Source of the DNA: Scopulibacillus daqui
Lineage (GTDB): Bacteria > Bacillota > Bacilli > Bacillales > Sporolactobacillaceae
NCBI RefSeq assembly: GCF_016908855.1
Contig: NZ_JAFBER010000001.1
Span: 310,001 to 374,000, forward strand
Direction: 5' to 3'
Length of the DNA stretch: 64,000 nucleotides
Position numbers and translations under genes: made by a program. A model generated the notes under the pieces. The model had not been told where the DNA came from. It saw only the letters and a list, made by a program, of their open reading frames with translations, and made no database searches. This document shows positions 16,901 through 25,469 of the stretch, one piece after another; within the stretch, counting starts at the first letter, position 1, and each line of letters opens with the position of its first letter.

Positions 16901-17842
16901 TTGACAAAAAAAGTATATTTTAATCACGATGGCGGGGTTGATGATCTCGTATCACTATTAATGTTAACGCAGATGGAAGACATTAGGGTTATTGGTGTTT
17001 CTGTCATTCCTGCTGATTGTTATTTGGTTCCGGCCGTATCAGCAAGCAGAAAAATAATCGACCGGTTTGGAAAATATCAGATTGAAGTAGCGAAATCCGA
17101 TTCCCGCGGGAAAAATCCGTTTCCGGCTGATTGGCGGATGCATGCATGGTATGTTGATGCGCTTCCTATTTTAAATGAAACAAAAGACGTTCGAACGCCG
17201 TTAGCAGTGAAACCGGCCCATTTACATATGATTGATAAGATAAGAGAAAATGAAGACAAAACAACGCTTTTATTTACTGGTCCGTTGACTGATTTGGCTC
17301 GTGCTTTGGACGAGGCTCCTGACATTGAAGAAAAAATTGATAAGCTTGTGTGGATGGGAGGCACTTTCTTAAAAGAAGGAAATGTGCATGAGCCGGAGCA
17401 TGATGGAACGGCGGAATGGAATGCCTTTTGGGATCCGGAAGCTGTTGCTCGCGTATGGGAAAGCAGTATTAAAGTCGACATGGTTGCTTTGGAAAGCACA
17501 AATCAAGTCCCGCTTACGAATGAAGTGCGCGGCCGCTGGGCGTCTCTGCGCAAATATCCGGCTATCGATTTTATCGGACAATGTTATGCAATGGTGCCGC
17601 CGCTTGTCTACTTTGTGACGAATTCGACCTATTTTCTATGGGATGTACTGACAACAGCCTCCATTGGCATGCCGGAATTAGTCAAGAAAAAAACAGTGAA
17701 CAGCATGGTTCATACGGACGGCCCGAGCCAAGGACGGACGGAAGAGGATGAAAGCGGCCGTCCGGCGCAGCTCGTATATGATGTATGCGCGGAACAGTTT
17801 TTTGACTACATGATTGACTTATTAAAAAAAACTGATCAGTAA
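16901..17842 (+). CDS. Inosine/uridine-preferring nucleoside hydrolase family protein
   Basis: 313 residues. The Ca-binding signature appears as FNHDGGVDDLVSLLML (usually DxDPGxDD, so the first Asp is replaced by Asn), with FTGPLTDLARAL, MGG and the AEWNAFWDPEAV loop further on. The enzyme splits the N-glycosidic bond of ribonucleosides to base plus ribose in the cytoplasm. The TTG at 16901 follows GGAGAGGGG; the frame is open 18 codons further without a ribosome site. It pairs with the nucleoside transporter 62 bases downstream. Confidence 0.85.
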   Translation: MTKKVYFNHDGGVDDLVSLLMLTQMEDIRVIGVSVIPADCYLVPAVSASRKIIDRFGKYQIEVAKSDSRGKNPFPADWRMHAWYVDALPILNETKDVRTPLAVKPAHLHMIDKIRENEDKTTLLFTGPLTDLARALDEAPDIEEKIDKLVWMGGTFLKEGNVHEPEHDGTAEWNAFWDPEAVARVWESSIKVDMVALESTNQVPLTNEVRGRWASLRKYPAIDFIGQCYAMVPPLVYFVTNSTYFLWDVLTTASIGMPELVKKKTVNSMVHTDGPSQGRTEEDESGRPAQLVYDVCAEQFFDYMIDLLKKTDQ

Positions 17843-17904
17843 ATAATGATAATATTAGACATCCGAAAGAAGCCAATACAGCCTATTTACTAGGAGGACC
17901 GTTA

Positions 17905-19086
17905 ATGAAAATACTAATATTTATAGTGGGCTTAATCGTTGTTTATTTGCTCGCGCTTCTCGTAAGCAGCGATCGAAAAAAGATTAAATACCGGCCCATT
18001 ATTGTCATGATCATTATTGAATTAATTTTAAGCTATATATTTTTAAGTACAAAATTCGGCGAAGCCATAGCTAAAGGATTATCCGATTTCTTTGCTAGTT
18101 TATTAGCAACCGCGGGAGCAGGGATTAACTTTGTATTCGGCGGGTTGGCAAACAAAGGAGAAGCACCGTTTTTCTTAACCGTTTTGCTGCCAATTATTTT
18201 TGTTGCCATTATCATTGGGATTTTGCAGTATTTTAAAATCTTGCCGCTGGTCATCAGAGGCATTGGCTGGCTATTAAGCAAAGTCAATGGCTTAGGGAAA
18301 CTAGAGTCGTATAACGCTGTAGCGGCAGCCATCGTTGGCCAAGGCGAGGTATTTATCACGGTAAAGGATCAATTAAGCCAACTGCCGAAAAAGCGGTTAT
18401 ATACACTTTGCGCCTCATCAATGTCGACAGTCTCTATGTCAATTGTCGGCTCATACATGAAAATGATTGAACCGAAATACGTTGTTACGGCGATTGTTCT
18501 TAACCTATTCAGCGGCTTTATTATCATTCATATCATTAATCCATATACTGTAAGCCAAGAGGAAGATATTCTAGAAATCAATGAAGCGAAAAAGGAATCA
18601 TTCTTTGAAATGTTAACTGAGTATATATTACTCGGATTTAAGATGGCGGTTATTATTGCAGCCATGCTCATCGGCTTTGTAGCCTTAATGGCGGCAATCA
18701 ATAATATTTTTACGTATTTCTTTCATATCTCATTCCAGCAAATTTTAGGTTATATCTTTTCACCGCTTGCATTCATTATGGGGGTACCGGCACACGAAGC
18801 CGTACAAGCCGGCAATATTATGGCCACAAAGGTTGTAACGAACGAATTTGTTGCTATGATTGATCTGACGCATATTCAACAGCATTTATCTTCGCGCACT
18901 GTCGGCATTATTTCCGTATTCCTTGTTTCATTTGCTAACTTCTCATCTATCGGCAATATTGCAGGTGCCACAAAAGGCATCAGCGATAAACAAGGCAATG
19001 TCGTTGCGTCCTTTGGTTTGAGATTGCTGTACGGCGCGACATTAGTCAGCGTTTTGTCAGCAGTCATTGTCAGCGTTGTGTTGTAA
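17905..19086 (+). CDS. Concentrative nucleoside transporter (NupC/CNT family)
   Basis: 393 residues with about ten membrane segments. The CNT signatures are present: GQGEVFITVKDQL, CASSMSTVSMSIVGSYM and GVPAHEAVQAGNIM...NEFVAM, and NFSSIGNIAGATKG near the end. It imports nucleosides with Na+ or H+. Its place directly behind a nucleoside hydrolase gene suggests a simple nucleoside salvage operon: import, then cleavage to base and ribose. ATG is preceded by TAGGAGGA. Confidence 0.92.
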   Translation: MKILIFIVGLIVVYLLALLVSSDRKKIKYRPIIVMIIIELILSYIFLSTKFGEAIAKGLSDFFASLLATAGAGINFVFGGLANKGEAPFFLTVLLPIIFVAIIIGILQYFKILPLVIRGIGWLLSKVNGLGKLESYNAVAAAIVGQGEVFITVKDQLSQLPKKRLYTLCASSMSTVSMSIVGSYMKMIEPKYVVTAIVLNLFSGFIIIHIINPYTVSQEEDILEINEAKKESFFEMLTEYILLGFKMAVIIAAMLIGFVALMAAINNIFTYFFHISFQQILGYIFSPLAFIMGVPAHEAVQAGNIMATKVVTNEFVAMIDLTHIQQHLSSRTVGIISVFLVSFANFSSIGNIAGATKGISDKQGNVVASFGLRLLYGATLVSVLSAVIVSVVL

Positions 19087-19099
19087 ATAGAGCTCAATG

Positions 19100-19131
19100 A
19101 ACCATAAGATTAACGTCTTATGGTTTTTTTA
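19100..19131 (+). terminator. Terminator after the nucleoside transporter
   Basis: AACCATAAGA pairs perfectly with TCTTATGGTT around a 6-base loop, followed by an unbroken T run. Confidence 0.9.
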
Positions 19132-19161
19132 TATTTGCGGTTCTCCATTTATCAGAATATC

Positions 19162-19190
19162 TTGACATCTCTTTGTTTCCGGCCTAGGAT
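19162..19190 (+). promoter_or_regulatory. SigA-type promoter of the GntR gene
   Basis: TTGACA at 19162-19167, a 17-base spacer, and TAGGAT at 19185-19190. It lies about 65 bases before the GntR start codon. Confidence 0.7.
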
Positions 19191-19256
19191 TATTGATATA
19201 TTATTGAGACAAAAAACGCTATAAAGAAATTAAATGTGGCAGAGGAGAAAAATTTT

Positions 19257-19988
19257 ATGAAGAAAGAGTTAGATCATACAAGCGTTATTCCGTTATATCA
19301 TCAGCTTAAAGAAATTTTAAGGGAAAATATTGAATCAAGCCAATGGCGGCCGGGAGAATTGATTCCTTCAGAAAATCAGCTGCAAAAAGAATATAAGATC
19401 AGCCGCAATACAGTAAAAAAAGCGCTTGACGACCTTGTCGCCGAAGGGCTGCTGCACAGAATTCAAGGCAAAGGCACCTTTGTGGCAAAGCCAAAGTTAG
19501 ATCAATCATTATCAAGTTTTTACAGCTTTAGTAAGGTTATGGAAGCCAAAGGTTTAGAACCTAAAGATATCATTATCAGCATTAATACAACTGAAGCGGA
19601 TCCAAATATTTCCGAACACTTAAATTTGCCGGAGGGTGCGTCTGTTATTACTTTAGAAAGGCTAAGATGCGCTAGAGAGGAACCCATCATTTTAGAAACC
19701 TCTTATATTCCGCAAAACATTATTCCTGAGTTAGATAAAGAAAAAATACAAAAGTATTCGCTTTACGAGTATATGCAAAAGGAATACGGTGTGATTGTCA
19801 CCAATGCAAAAGAAATGTTCGAACCGGTTCTGATAAGGGAATATGAAAGTCAATATTTACAAGTAAAGCCAGGGTATCCCGCACTTTTATTAGATCGGAT
19901 AGGCTATGACACCGACCGTAGACCTGTGGAATTTTGCCGCTCGATCGTCAGGGGAGATCGGTGCCGGTTTTACACGGAATTGTTATAA
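19257..19988 (+). CDS. GntR/HutC-family transcriptional regulator with UTRA domain
   Basis: 243 residues. The winged helix-turn-helix is at residues 10-75 (SVIPLYHQLKEILRENI...PSENQLQKEYKISRNTVKKALDDLVAEGLLHRIQGKGTFVA). The C-terminal UTRA effector domain (about 90-240) normally binds a phosphorylated sugar or amino sugar. The ATG at 19257 has GAGGAG nine bases upstream. It is transcribed just ahead of the sugar operon starting at 20115 and probably binds the palindrome at 20061-20083. Related to NagR/GamR-type regulators. Confidence 0.9.
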   Translation: MKKELDHTSVIPLYHQLKEILRENIESSQWRPGELIPSENQLQKEYKISRNTVKKALDDLVAEGLLHRIQGKGTFVAKPKLDQSLSSFYSFSKVMEAKGLEPKDIIISINTTEADPNISEHLNLPEGASVITLERLRCAREEPIILETSYIPQNIIPELDKEKIQKYSLYEYMQKEYGVIVTNAKEMFEPVLIREYESQYLQVKPGYPALLLDRIGYDTDRRPVEFCRSIVRGDRCRFYTELL

Positions 19989-20026
19989 AATGGGGGAATT
20001 TCCTTATATGTTTTCTAACATTCAAC

Positions 20027-20056
20027 TTGACCCAACAACCCAATAAGTGTTATATT
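20027..20056 (+). promoter_or_regulatory. SigA-type promoter of the sugar operon
   Basis: TTGACC at 20027-20032, an 18-base spacer and TATATT at 20051-20056. Transcription would begin inside or next to the palindrome at 20061-20083. Confidence 0.65.
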
Positions 20057-20060
20057 CTAA

Positions 20061-20083
20061 TTGTAATTTTAGGATAATTACAA
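20061..20083. promoter_or_regulatory. Palindromic operator, probable GntR/UTRA site
   Basis: TTGTAATT and AATTACAA form a perfect 8-bp inverted repeat with a 7-base centre. It starts four bases after the -10 element, so a bound repressor would block transcription initiation. Confidence 0.65.
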
Positions 20084-20114
20084 ATGATAAAACATTTTAA
20101 AAAGGAGCACGCCT

Positions 20115-21158
20115 ATGACAGTTTCAGAAACAATCACATATAAGGAGATAAAAAGCCAACCGGAAATTTGGAAGAAGGTCATTAGCCAATGTCCTGAAAG
20201 GGTCGAACGATTTGTCAATCAACTTCAACAGGAAAATGCCGACGAAATCTTTTTTATCGGCTGCGGGACTTCTTATTACCTTGCCCAAGCCTTAGCTTTT
20301 GTTTATTCTCAAAAACTAAAAATGAGAGCGTTTGCATTGCCGGCTTCAGAAATTTTATTTCATGAAAACGCTTATTTGCATGGGCCTTCCAAAAAGCTTT
20401 TTCATTTGATTTCAAGGTCTGGAGAAACGAGTGAAATGGTTGCGGCCGCTAAAAAACTAAAAGCAAAGGGATATCCTGTATCAGCGGTGACTTGCCGTGC
20501 ATCAAGTTCTATGGCTCAAATGAGTGATATAACCATAGCTGTTAATGAGGCCGATGAAGAAAGTATTGTCATGACGCGGTCATTTACTTCAATGTTTATC
20601 ACAATGGTCTATGCTGCAGAACAGCTGGCGGGCGCCGTAACTATTGACCGCCAGATTGCCGAAACGGCTGCACATACGATTGAACGCTGCGAAGAAAAAA
20701 TAAGCGCGTTCATTCAAAATAATCCGATTGAAACATTTGTCTTTTTGGGAAGCGGAATGCTGTATGGTTTCGCAAATGAAGCGATGTTGAAAATGAAAGA
20801 AATGACCCTTTCCAATTCGGAAGCCTTTCATCCATTCGAATATCGGCATGGTCCAAAATCGCTTGTTTCTAAAGATGTGTTCGTCACATTATTTGCTTCA
20901 CATGAAGCCTGTCATGAAGAATTGCAATTAATGAAGGAAATAAAAGAACTTCACGGCAAAGCGATGGTCATTGCAGCAAGCGGCAACAATCGTACTAATC
21001 TTCATGCAGAACTTGATTTTGAAGTGAGTCATTTGACAAATGAACAGGCGGGTCTGATTGGCTTAGTCATCGTCCAATTAATGGGCTGCTATCTTGCCGA
21101 ACAAAAGGGGCTTAATATTGACAGCCCGCGGAATCTTACGCAAGTCGTTAAGCTGTAA
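20115..21158 (+). CDS. SIS-domain sugar-phosphate isomerase/deaminase (AgaS-like)
   Basis: 347 residues with two SIS domains. The first has FFIGCGTSYYLAQALA and SRSGETSEMVAAAKKLKAKGY, the second GSGMLYGFANEAMLKMKEMT and the catalytic-type EYRHGPKSL loop. The layout is that of AgaS and of the isomerase half of GlmS without a glutaminase domain. The likely reaction is deamination/isomerisation of an amino-sugar 6-phosphate to a ketose 6-phosphate. Next to a tagatose/fructose-type kinase and class II aldolase, galactosamine-6-phosphate is the best guess; a fructosamine-type deglycase (FrlB-like) is the main alternative. Start preceded by AAAGGAGC. Confidence 0.8.
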   Translation: MTVSETITYKEIKSQPEIWKKVISQCPERVERFVNQLQQENADEIFFIGCGTSYYLAQALAFVYSQKLKMRAFALPASEILFHENAYLHGPSKKLFHLISRSGETSEMVAAAKKLKAKGYPVSAVTCRASSSMAQMSDITIAVNEADEESIVMTRSFTSMFITMVYAAEQLAGAVTIDRQIAETAAHTIERCEEKISAFIQNNPIETFVFLGSGMLYGFANEAMLKMKEMTLSNSEAFHPFEYRHGPKSLVSKDVFVTLFASHEACHEELQLMKEIKELHGKAMVIAASGNNRTNLHAELDFEVSHLTNEQAGLIGLVIVQLMGCYLAEQKGLNIDSPRNLTQVVKL

Positions 21159-21170
21159 GGAGGAAATGCC

Positions 21171-22022
21171 ATGCCATTAGCAACGTTAAACGATGTTTTA
21201 ACAGAATTAAAAGATAAGCCGGCAGCAATCGGTGCATTTAATGCTCATTATTTGGACATTATTCCGCACCTGATCAAAGCGGCTGAATCGCAACAGGCGC
21301 CGTTAATTATGCAAATTACAGAAGCTACGCTTCAAAACAGCGGTATAGACAATGTGATAAGCCTATCTATGCGGCTTATAGAAAAGTCTTCTATACCTAT
21401 AGTGATTCATTATGATCATGGCAAAGACATAGACCGTGTTAAAGCCTGTATAGATGCCGGGTTTAGTTCAGTCATGTATGACGGCTCCAAATTGCCTTAT
21501 GAAGAAAATGTTAAGCGCACAAAAGAAATTGTTGCCTATGCAAGGCCTAAAGGAGTGTCTGTTGAAGCAGAAATAGGTCATGTCGGCACGGTGTCGGGAG
21601 AAGGAGGCGATGCTTTCTATACCCATCCAGACAACGCAAGTGAATTTGCCCGGATCACAAACGTAGACGCATTGGCTGTTTCTATCGGTACTCAGCATGG
21701 CTTGTACAAGGATACTCCAAAACTTGATATTGAACGCTTGAAATCTATCCATAGAAAAGTAGACGTCCCGCTTGTTTTACATGGTGCCTCCGGTGTCCCT
21801 GATGAAGACATAAAAAAAGTGACCGCTTATGGCATTTGCAAGATTAATATCGCAAGTGAATTAAAAGCGCCTTGGGCACAAGCGATTAGAGATTTCCAAA
21901 AAGAAAACCCTGATGAATATGATCCAAGAAAAATTCTTGAACCGGCACACAAAGCTTATGTCAAAGCGGTAAAAGAAAAAATGTCTCTTCTAGGGTGGAA
22001 TCATGCCGCTGTTAACCATTAA
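21171..22022 (+). CDS. Class II fructose/tagatose-1,6-bisphosphate aldolase
   Basis: 283 residues, zinc-dependent aldolase of the FbaA/GatY/KbaY group. Visible landmarks are HYDHGKD (zinc His and catalytic Asp), VEAEIGHVGTVSGEGGD with the Glu ligand, GTQHGLYK (second His) and VLHGASGV (third His). It splits a ketose 1,6-bisphosphate to dihydroxyacetone phosphate and glyceraldehyde 3-phosphate. Starts 12 bases after the SIS gene with AAGGAGG, and its end overlaps the kinase gene by 20 bases. Whether the C4 epimer is tagatose or fructose cannot be read from sequence. Confidence 0.92.
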   Translation: MPLATLNDVLTELKDKPAAIGAFNAHYLDIIPHLIKAAESQQAPLIMQITEATLQNSGIDNVISLSMRLIEKSSIPIVIHYDHGKDIDRVKACIDAGFSSVMYDGSKLPYEENVKRTKEIVAYARPKGVSVEAEIGHVGTVSGEGGDAFYTHPDNASEFARITNVDALAVSIGTQHGLYKDTPKLDIERLKSIHRKVDVPLVLHGASGVPDEDIKKVTAYGICKINIASELKAPWAQAIRDFQKENPDEYDPRKILEPAHKAYVKAVKEKMSLLGWNHAAVNH

Positions 22023-22950
22023 TTTAAATCCTGCTGTCGATACGGTCTGCCGTGTTAAATCATTTAATACCCATCATGTTAATCGGGCTTATGAAGTAGT
22101 CAAGACAGCAGGCGGCAAAGGCAATAATGTCGCAAGAATTGCAAGAAGTGCTGGTGAAGAAGTTTATAGCCTATGCTTTCTGGGCGGCGCGAGCGGTGCG
22201 TGGATAGCTAAACAATTGACAGAGTCAGGCATTTATCCAGTAAGCGTAGAAGTTGGCGAGGATACAAGAACTTGTATCGCCGTAGTTGATGAAAGGGATA
22301 ACAGTGTGACAGAGCTGTTGGAACCGGGACCTGTCATTTCACAAGAACAGCAAAACCGTTTACTTGACAAATTATTAGACTTGCTGCGCTCGAAAACGTT
22401 TGATTGCATAACCTTATCGGGAAGCTTGCCGAAAGGGTTAACGAATGAATGGCTGGATCAGTTATTTGCTGAATTATGTTCGCATGATATTCCTTTTATC
22501 GTTGATACGAGTGACAGCCGAGTATTAGATCTTCTGCATCATAAGCCGACTGTCATTAAACCGAATGTTCAAGAATTGGAAAGTTGGATGGGAACTGCAA
22601 TAAGAGAAGAAAACGATATGATTCAAGCCGGGTATGATTTATGCCGCAAAGGCGCCAAAGCGGCGGTTGTATCTAGGGGAGAGAAGGGTCTCTTAGCCAT
22701 CCGGAAAGAGTGTATTTATAAGGTCAGTGTTCCCAAAGTTAACCCGGTCTCAACAGTAGGAGCCGGTGATGCACTTGTAGCTGGGCTAGCTTTAGGATTT
22801 ATCAACCAGCTCCCATGGCCCGAGATATTACGGAAGTCAGCCGGATTCGGAACTGCCGCAACATTAAGCTATACAACCGGAAGGATAGACAGCGGCTCGC
22901 TGCCATCATTAGTCAATCAAGTGACAATTAAAAAAATACAGCCAGTCTAA
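22003..22950 (+). CDS. PfkB-family ketose-phosphate kinase (LacC/FruK type)
   Basis: 315 residues. Starts LLTINLNPAVDTVCRV, has the N-terminal KTAGGKGNNVARIA glycine motif and the C-terminal anion-hole signature TVGAGDALVAGLALG. It would phosphorylate fructose 1-phosphate or tagatose 6-phosphate at the remaining primary position, giving the substrate of the aldolase whose gene it overlaps by 20 bases. Translational coupling and matching biochemistry support a joint function. In this neighbourhood tagatose-6-phosphate kinase is my preferred call. Confidence 0.88.
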   Translation: MPLLTINLNPAVDTVCRVKSFNTHHVNRAYEVVKTAGGKGNNVARIARSAGEEVYSLCFLGGASGAWIAKQLTESGIYPVSVEVGEDTRTCIAVVDERDNSVTELLEPGPVISQEQQNRLLDKLLDLLRSKTFDCITLSGSLPKGLTNEWLDQLFAELCSHDIPFIVDTSDSRVLDLLHHKPTVIKPNVQELESWMGTAIREENDMIQAGYDLCRKGAKAAVVSRGEKGLLAIRKECIYKVSVPKVNPVSTVGAGDALVAGLALGFINQLPWPEILRKSAGFGTAATLSYTTGRIDSGSLPSLVNQVTIKKIQPV

Positions 22951-22979
22951 AGACAAGGCTAACTAAGGAGGTGATGTTC

Positions 22980-23933
22980 GTGCCTTATGCTTTAGGCGTT
23001 GATATCGGAGGGACCAAAATTGCAGCTGGAATAGTCGACGAAACAGGCAAATGCTGTTTTAGAACCCAGCGTCCCAGCATACCGTGGGACCGAGAAAAAA
23101 TGTTTCGCCAAGTCGTCCAATGCATCAGCGATATCGTCAGCCAATCGGGCTGTCCGATCGAAGAATTTGAAGGCATCGGCATTGGCGTTCCCGGCAAAGT
23201 AGACATTGAAAAGGGCATAGCGCTTTTTCAAAATAACTTGGAATGGACCGATTTTCCGTTAAAGGAACGCATTTTAGCAGAATTTCCTATAAAAAAGGCA
23301 GTGATCGACAACGACGTTTATATGGCAGCTTTCGCTGAATGGGTGAAGAGAGGGCAAGAGCGCGAAACAACTTTTGTTTACTTAACGATAAGCACCGGTA
23401 TTTCCTGCTGTACGATTCATAACGGTGCGTTCATTCGCGGCGGTGCGAGATTCGCTGGAGAAATCGGCATGCTGCCAATGGCAAAAAACGCGCTAACCGG
23501 GGGCTGTGAAGATCGTTTGGAAGCAATAGCCTCCGGACCGGCGATTGAAAGATTAGCGGCCGAAAAAGTGCTGTCTTCCAATAAAAACAAACATTTTTTA
23601 AGTTCTTCTGTAAGCGCTGTCAGAAAAAACTGCAAGGAAATCTTGATGGCATACAGAAATCAAGAGCCGCATGCTATGGAAGTTATGAGTAGAGTGACGG
23701 ACAGCCTCGCCAATGGCATTTATGCTGTAGCCTGTATTCTTGACCCCGACAGACTTGTCCTGGGAGGGGGCGTAATCAATCACAATCCTGATTTAATTGG
23801 CGCTGTTAAAGCCGCGTTAAGATCATATCTCACCTCTGGGCAGGAGGGTTTTATTGATCGTATTTGTCTGAGTATTTTGAAAGGTGATGCAGGGGTGATT
23901 GGCGCAGGATTAAGGTGCCACGCGCATTTTTGA
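22980..23933 (+). CDS. ROK-family sugar kinase
   Basis: 317 residues. The ATP site LGVDIGGTKIAAGIVD opens the protein, with FEGIGIGVPG and the active-site DNDVYMAAFAEW in the middle. The usual ROK zinc motif CxCGxxGCxE is reduced to NALTGGCEDRLEAIASG, so two of its three Cys are missing. The GTG at 22980 is correctly spaced from AAGGAGG; ATG 22974 is too close to it. It would phosphorylate a free sugar or amino sugar brought in by the MFS porter encoded next, taking the place of a PTS. Confidence 0.85.
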   Translation: MPYALGVDIGGTKIAAGIVDETGKCCFRTQRPSIPWDREKMFRQVVQCISDIVSQSGCPIEEFEGIGIGVPGKVDIEKGIALFQNNLEWTDFPLKERILAEFPIKKAVIDNDVYMAAFAEWVKRGQERETTFVYLTISTGISCCTIHNGAFIRGGARFAGEIGMLPMAKNALTGGCEDRLEAIASGPAIERLAAEKVLSSNKNKHFLSSSVSAVRKNCKEILMAYRNQEPHAMEVMSRVTDSLANGIYAVACILDPDRLVLGGGVINHNPDLIGAVKAALRSYLTSGQEGFIDRICLSILKGDAGVIGAGLRCHAHF

Positions 23934-23966
23934 TTAAATTGGAAAAGGTAAAAGGGGGAATGACGC

Positions 23967-25346
23967 TTGGGCTTACAAACAACCGCTCGGGCAGAAAAGC
24001 ATTATTCGCCAAAGTTCGGCAGCATCGTCGCCGTTATGGCTGCAACTGTCGGTGTCATATATGGATACGATAATGGCTCGATCAGCGGCGCCTTGCCGTT
24101 TCTGACCAAGCAATATCATTTAACGCCGGCTCTGCAGGGTGCGGTCACATCAACAGCAGTTTTGGGCAGTATTATTGGCGCTGTTTTCGGCGGAAGGATT
24201 GCGGATACGATTGGCCGCAAGAAAATGATGTTATTGATCGCATTAGGCTTTACTGTCTTTGCGTTATTCAGTGCTGTTCCAGTCGGGATATGGTGGCTTT
24301 TGCCCGTTCGTTTTTGTATAGGATTATGCATTGGTGCATCCGTGGTTGCGGCTCCCCTATTTATTGCTGAGTTTGCCCCGGCAAAAATACGGGGTTCCCT
24401 TCTAGTCAGCTACCAGATAGCCCAGACTATCGGTATTATCGCAGCCAATTTTATCGATTTCGGATTTTCTTTTTCAGGAAATTGGGAATTAATGCTTGGC
24501 ATTTCGTGTATTCCAGCATTTCTTGTTACATTAGCTCTTATCCCGTTTCCCGATACACCGCGCTGGTATTTAATGAAAGGAAGAAGAGAGAAAGGCATAG
24601 AAACGCTGCAAAAAATTGAACCGCCTGATAATGTTGCATCTGAACTTGCGAAGATTGATGAGGAATTAAAAATGAATGAAGGACGGTTTCGGGAAATTTT
24701 TCAAAAACGCTTTTTAAAGGCAGCGATTTTCGTCATTGTGTTCGGATTTCTTGTACAAATTACTGGCATTAATGCGATCGTCTATTACGCGCCTATCATT
24801 TTTAAAACCATCGGACTTGCAACCTCAACATCTATTCTATCAGCAGCTATTATACAAGTATCATCACTTCTGGCAGAACTCATCTCATTTTTTTTAGTAG
24901 ATCGCTGGGGGAGGCGTCCAACGCTCTTGACTGGGATTGGAGCGATGGTTATGTCAAGTCTTGTAATGGCGGTTTTATTTTTTGCAGGCCATTTCGATGG
25001 GGCAGGCATATACTTAGCTTTCTTAAGCGTGCTTGTTTTCAATATGGGATTTAATTTTGGCATGGGTTCCCTCGTATGGATTTATGCATCCGAATGTTTT
25101 CCGGCGCGTTTGCGGGCTGCAGGGGCATCGGCTTTATTGACAGCCGACCTCATTGCCAACTTCGTTGTTGCGCAAGTGTTCATCAGCGCGCTTCATGCCT
25201 TTGGCGGCGGCTGGACGTTCTTTGTGTTTATGATTCTATCTTTGGCTGCCTGGTTCTTCATATTTATCCTTGCACCTGAAACAAAAGGACGGTCGCTTGA
25301 AGAAATTCATAACTATTGGGACAATGGCGGCAGTTGGAATAAATAG
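23967..25346 (+). CDS. MFS sugar porter (sugar:H+ symporter)
   Basis: 459 residues, 12 membrane segments, with the sugar-porter family signatures: GGRIADTIGRKKMM after helix 2, PDTPRWYLMKGR in the central loop, VDRWGRRPTLL after helix 8 and PETKGRSLEEI at the C-terminus. Most similar in layout to AraE/XylE/IolT-type proteins. TTG start with AAGGGGG upstream. It supplies the operon with unphosphorylated sugar, which the ROK kinase would then activate. The sugar is unknown. Confidence 0.9.
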   Translation: MGLQTTARAEKHYSPKFGSIVAVMAATVGVIYGYDNGSISGALPFLTKQYHLTPALQGAVTSTAVLGSIIGAVFGGRIADTIGRKKMMLLIALGFTVFALFSAVPVGIWWLLPVRFCIGLCIGASVVAAPLFIAEFAPAKIRGSLLVSYQIAQTIGIIAANFIDFGFSFSGNWELMLGISCIPAFLVTLALIPFPDTPRWYLMKGRREKGIETLQKIEPPDNVASELAKIDEELKMNEGRFREIFQKRFLKAAIFVIVFGFLVQITGINAIVYYAPIIFKTIGLATSTSILSAAIIQVSSLLAELISFFLVDRWGRRPTLLTGIGAMVMSSLVMAVLFFAGHFDGAGIYLAFLSVLVFNMGFNFGMGSLVWIYASECFPARLRAAGASALLTADLIANFVVAQVFISALHAFGGGWTFFVFMILSLAAWFFIFILAPETKGRSLEEIHNYWDNGGSWNK

Positions 25347-25469
25347 AGATTAAACTTCATGAAAGCACGCATTCTTTCAATGGGATTGTGTGCTTATTAA
25401 AATAGAAAGAGGTATGAGGCAAGTTAAAGGAAAATAGATGATATAACTTTGATATAGGGAGGTCTGCAA

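Noticed and set aside
25347-25469. GCACGCATTC...GGATTGTGTGC as a terminator between the MFS porter and the oxidoreductase.
   Set aside because: The stem has several mismatches and no good T run; too weak to list as a terminator, though it may attenuate.
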